Below are positions 63,541 to 64,000 of a stretch of 64,000 nt of DNA, in pieces. Both the position numbers and the translations under genes were made by a program. The notes under the pieces were generated by a model. That model was given only the letters and a program-made list of their open reading frames with translations. It made no database searches and had not been told where the DNA came from. Numbering within the stretch: position 1 is the first letter of the stretch; each line of letters opens with the position of its first letter. The stretch lies in NCBI GenBank assembly GCA_018268855.1, contig JAFDVR010000006.1, forward strand, positions 62,001 to 126,000, given 5' to 3'. The DNA is from Acidobacteriota bacterium. Lineage in GTDB: Bacteria > Acidobacteriota > Terriglobia > Terriglobales > Acidobacteriaceae.

Positions 63541-63618
63541 GTTCGGGGTGTTTCAAAAGCCTGGGGCTAAAGCCCCTTTATTGTATCGGCGGAATTCAGG
63601 GGCTTAGCCCTGCTCCCT
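63541..63618. repeat. short dispersed hairpin repeat upstream of the LacI gene
   Basis: CTGGGGCTAAAGCCCC at 63561-63576 and AGGGGCTTAGCCCT at 63598-63611 form small stems. They resemble the CTGGGGC hairpin at 57466-57482. They are probably fragments of a dispersed acidobacterial repeat. Confidence 0.45.
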
Positions 63619-63624
63619 CCATGG

Positions 63625-63993
63625 TTATGAGAACCGTGTCTGTTTATAAAGACGGTAGCCGCAGGTGATGAGACTCACGAGCATGACGACGCCGAGGATC
63701 GCGATCCATTTGAAGTCCATCGCGAGCGGCGGGACGACGGCGTGGATGCCGAGGTAGACGAAGATGCCGGTGGCGGCGAGGACGATAACGACGTCCCACC
63801 AGCGGCGGCGTTCGGAACGGTCGAACTCTTCCCCGCTCTGCGCGAGCAGGACTTCGTTGTAGTCGAGATCGTACTTGTTGCACTCACGCTCCAGCACTTC
63901 GTTGCGCGAGGAGTGTTCGCCAGCGGATGCTTTTGCCGTGCTGATGAAGAGCGCGCCAATGATCATCACCACCGAGCCGCCGAGCACGAGCAT
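63625..63993 (-). CDS. small membrane protein (start possibly outside the window)
   Basis: A frame of 122 codons begins at the ATG at 63993, but the reading frame stays open to the window edge, so the true start may lie beyond it. It has three hydrophobic segments (at the N-terminus, then WWDVVIVLAATGIFVYLGIHAV, then WIAILGVVMLVSLITCGYRLY) with a charged loop after the first (ERECNKYDLDYNEVLLAQSG). No family is recognised. Possibly an inner-membrane protein of unknown role. Confidence 0.6.
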   Translation of the reverse strand: MLVLGGSVVMIIGALFISTAKASAGEHSSRNEVLERECNKYDLDYNEVLLAQSGEEFDRSERRRWWDVVIVLAATGIFVYLGIHAVVPPLAMDFKWIAILGVVMLVSLITCGYRLYKQTRFS

Positions 63994-64000
63994 CTTGTGC

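Overview
The window reads as chromosome of an acidobacterium of the Terriglobus/Granulicella/Edaphobacter type (family Acidobacteriaceae). This is an inference from an Oar-like TonB-dependent receptor of about 1135 residues with a carboxypeptidase-regulatory domain, a short DapB, dispersed hairpin repeats and moderately high GC. No rRNA, tRNA or CRISPR array was recognised.

Layout. (1) 1-1930: a minus-strand group of a TIR-like protein, a SLATT-type membrane protein and the 5' end of a Nei/Fpg DNA glycosylase, plus a small hypothetical gene. (2) About 2024-26837: an integrative mobilizable element of 24.8 kb. A 14-bp direct repeat lies at each end. The right copy is the first arm of a hairpin repeat and the left copy looks like the other piece of the same repeat, so the element appears to have integrated into that repeat. 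It carries a tyrosine integrase, a MobF relaxase, a coupling protein, a ribbon-helix-helix relaxosome protein, a ParB-like protein and an ArdC-like antirestriction protein, but no mating-pair-formation genes. Its cargo is two defence-like modules: a plus-strand sce7726-sce7725-RES trio between near-identical 23-bp repeats, and a tightly coupled minus-strand operon of SNF2 helicase, 68-aa protein, Rad50-like ATPase with a C-terminal HEPN-like motif, type III methylase and type III restriction subunit, ending in a broken DUF1016 gene.

(3) 27-37 kb: dnaK, a small lipoprotein, and a seven-gene type IV pilus/type II secretion-like operon (GspF, GspE, PilM, PilN, PilO, PilP-like, pseudopilin-like), then an IscA/ErpA-type protein. 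(4) 37-44.5 kb: a secreted dipeptidase, a 471-bp four-helix-bundle element with tandem inverted ends, acyltransferase, pyrH, recQ, a SemiSWEET and a secreted glycoside hydrolase. (5) 44.6-49.4 kb: aminopeptidase and the lysine-branch operon asd-lysC-small gene-dapB. (6) 49.5-56 kb: SDR, OmpA-family protein, two response regulators, a DUF3999-like protein and a ROK regulator.

(7) 56-63.5 kb: a secreted phosphatidylinositol-type phospholipase C, a TonB-dependent receptor, inositol oxygenase and a LacI regulator. The receptor and oxygenase promoters share an 11-bp half-site inside CG-centred dyads, which suggests one inositol/phosphoinositide regulon. The window ends in a small membrane protein.
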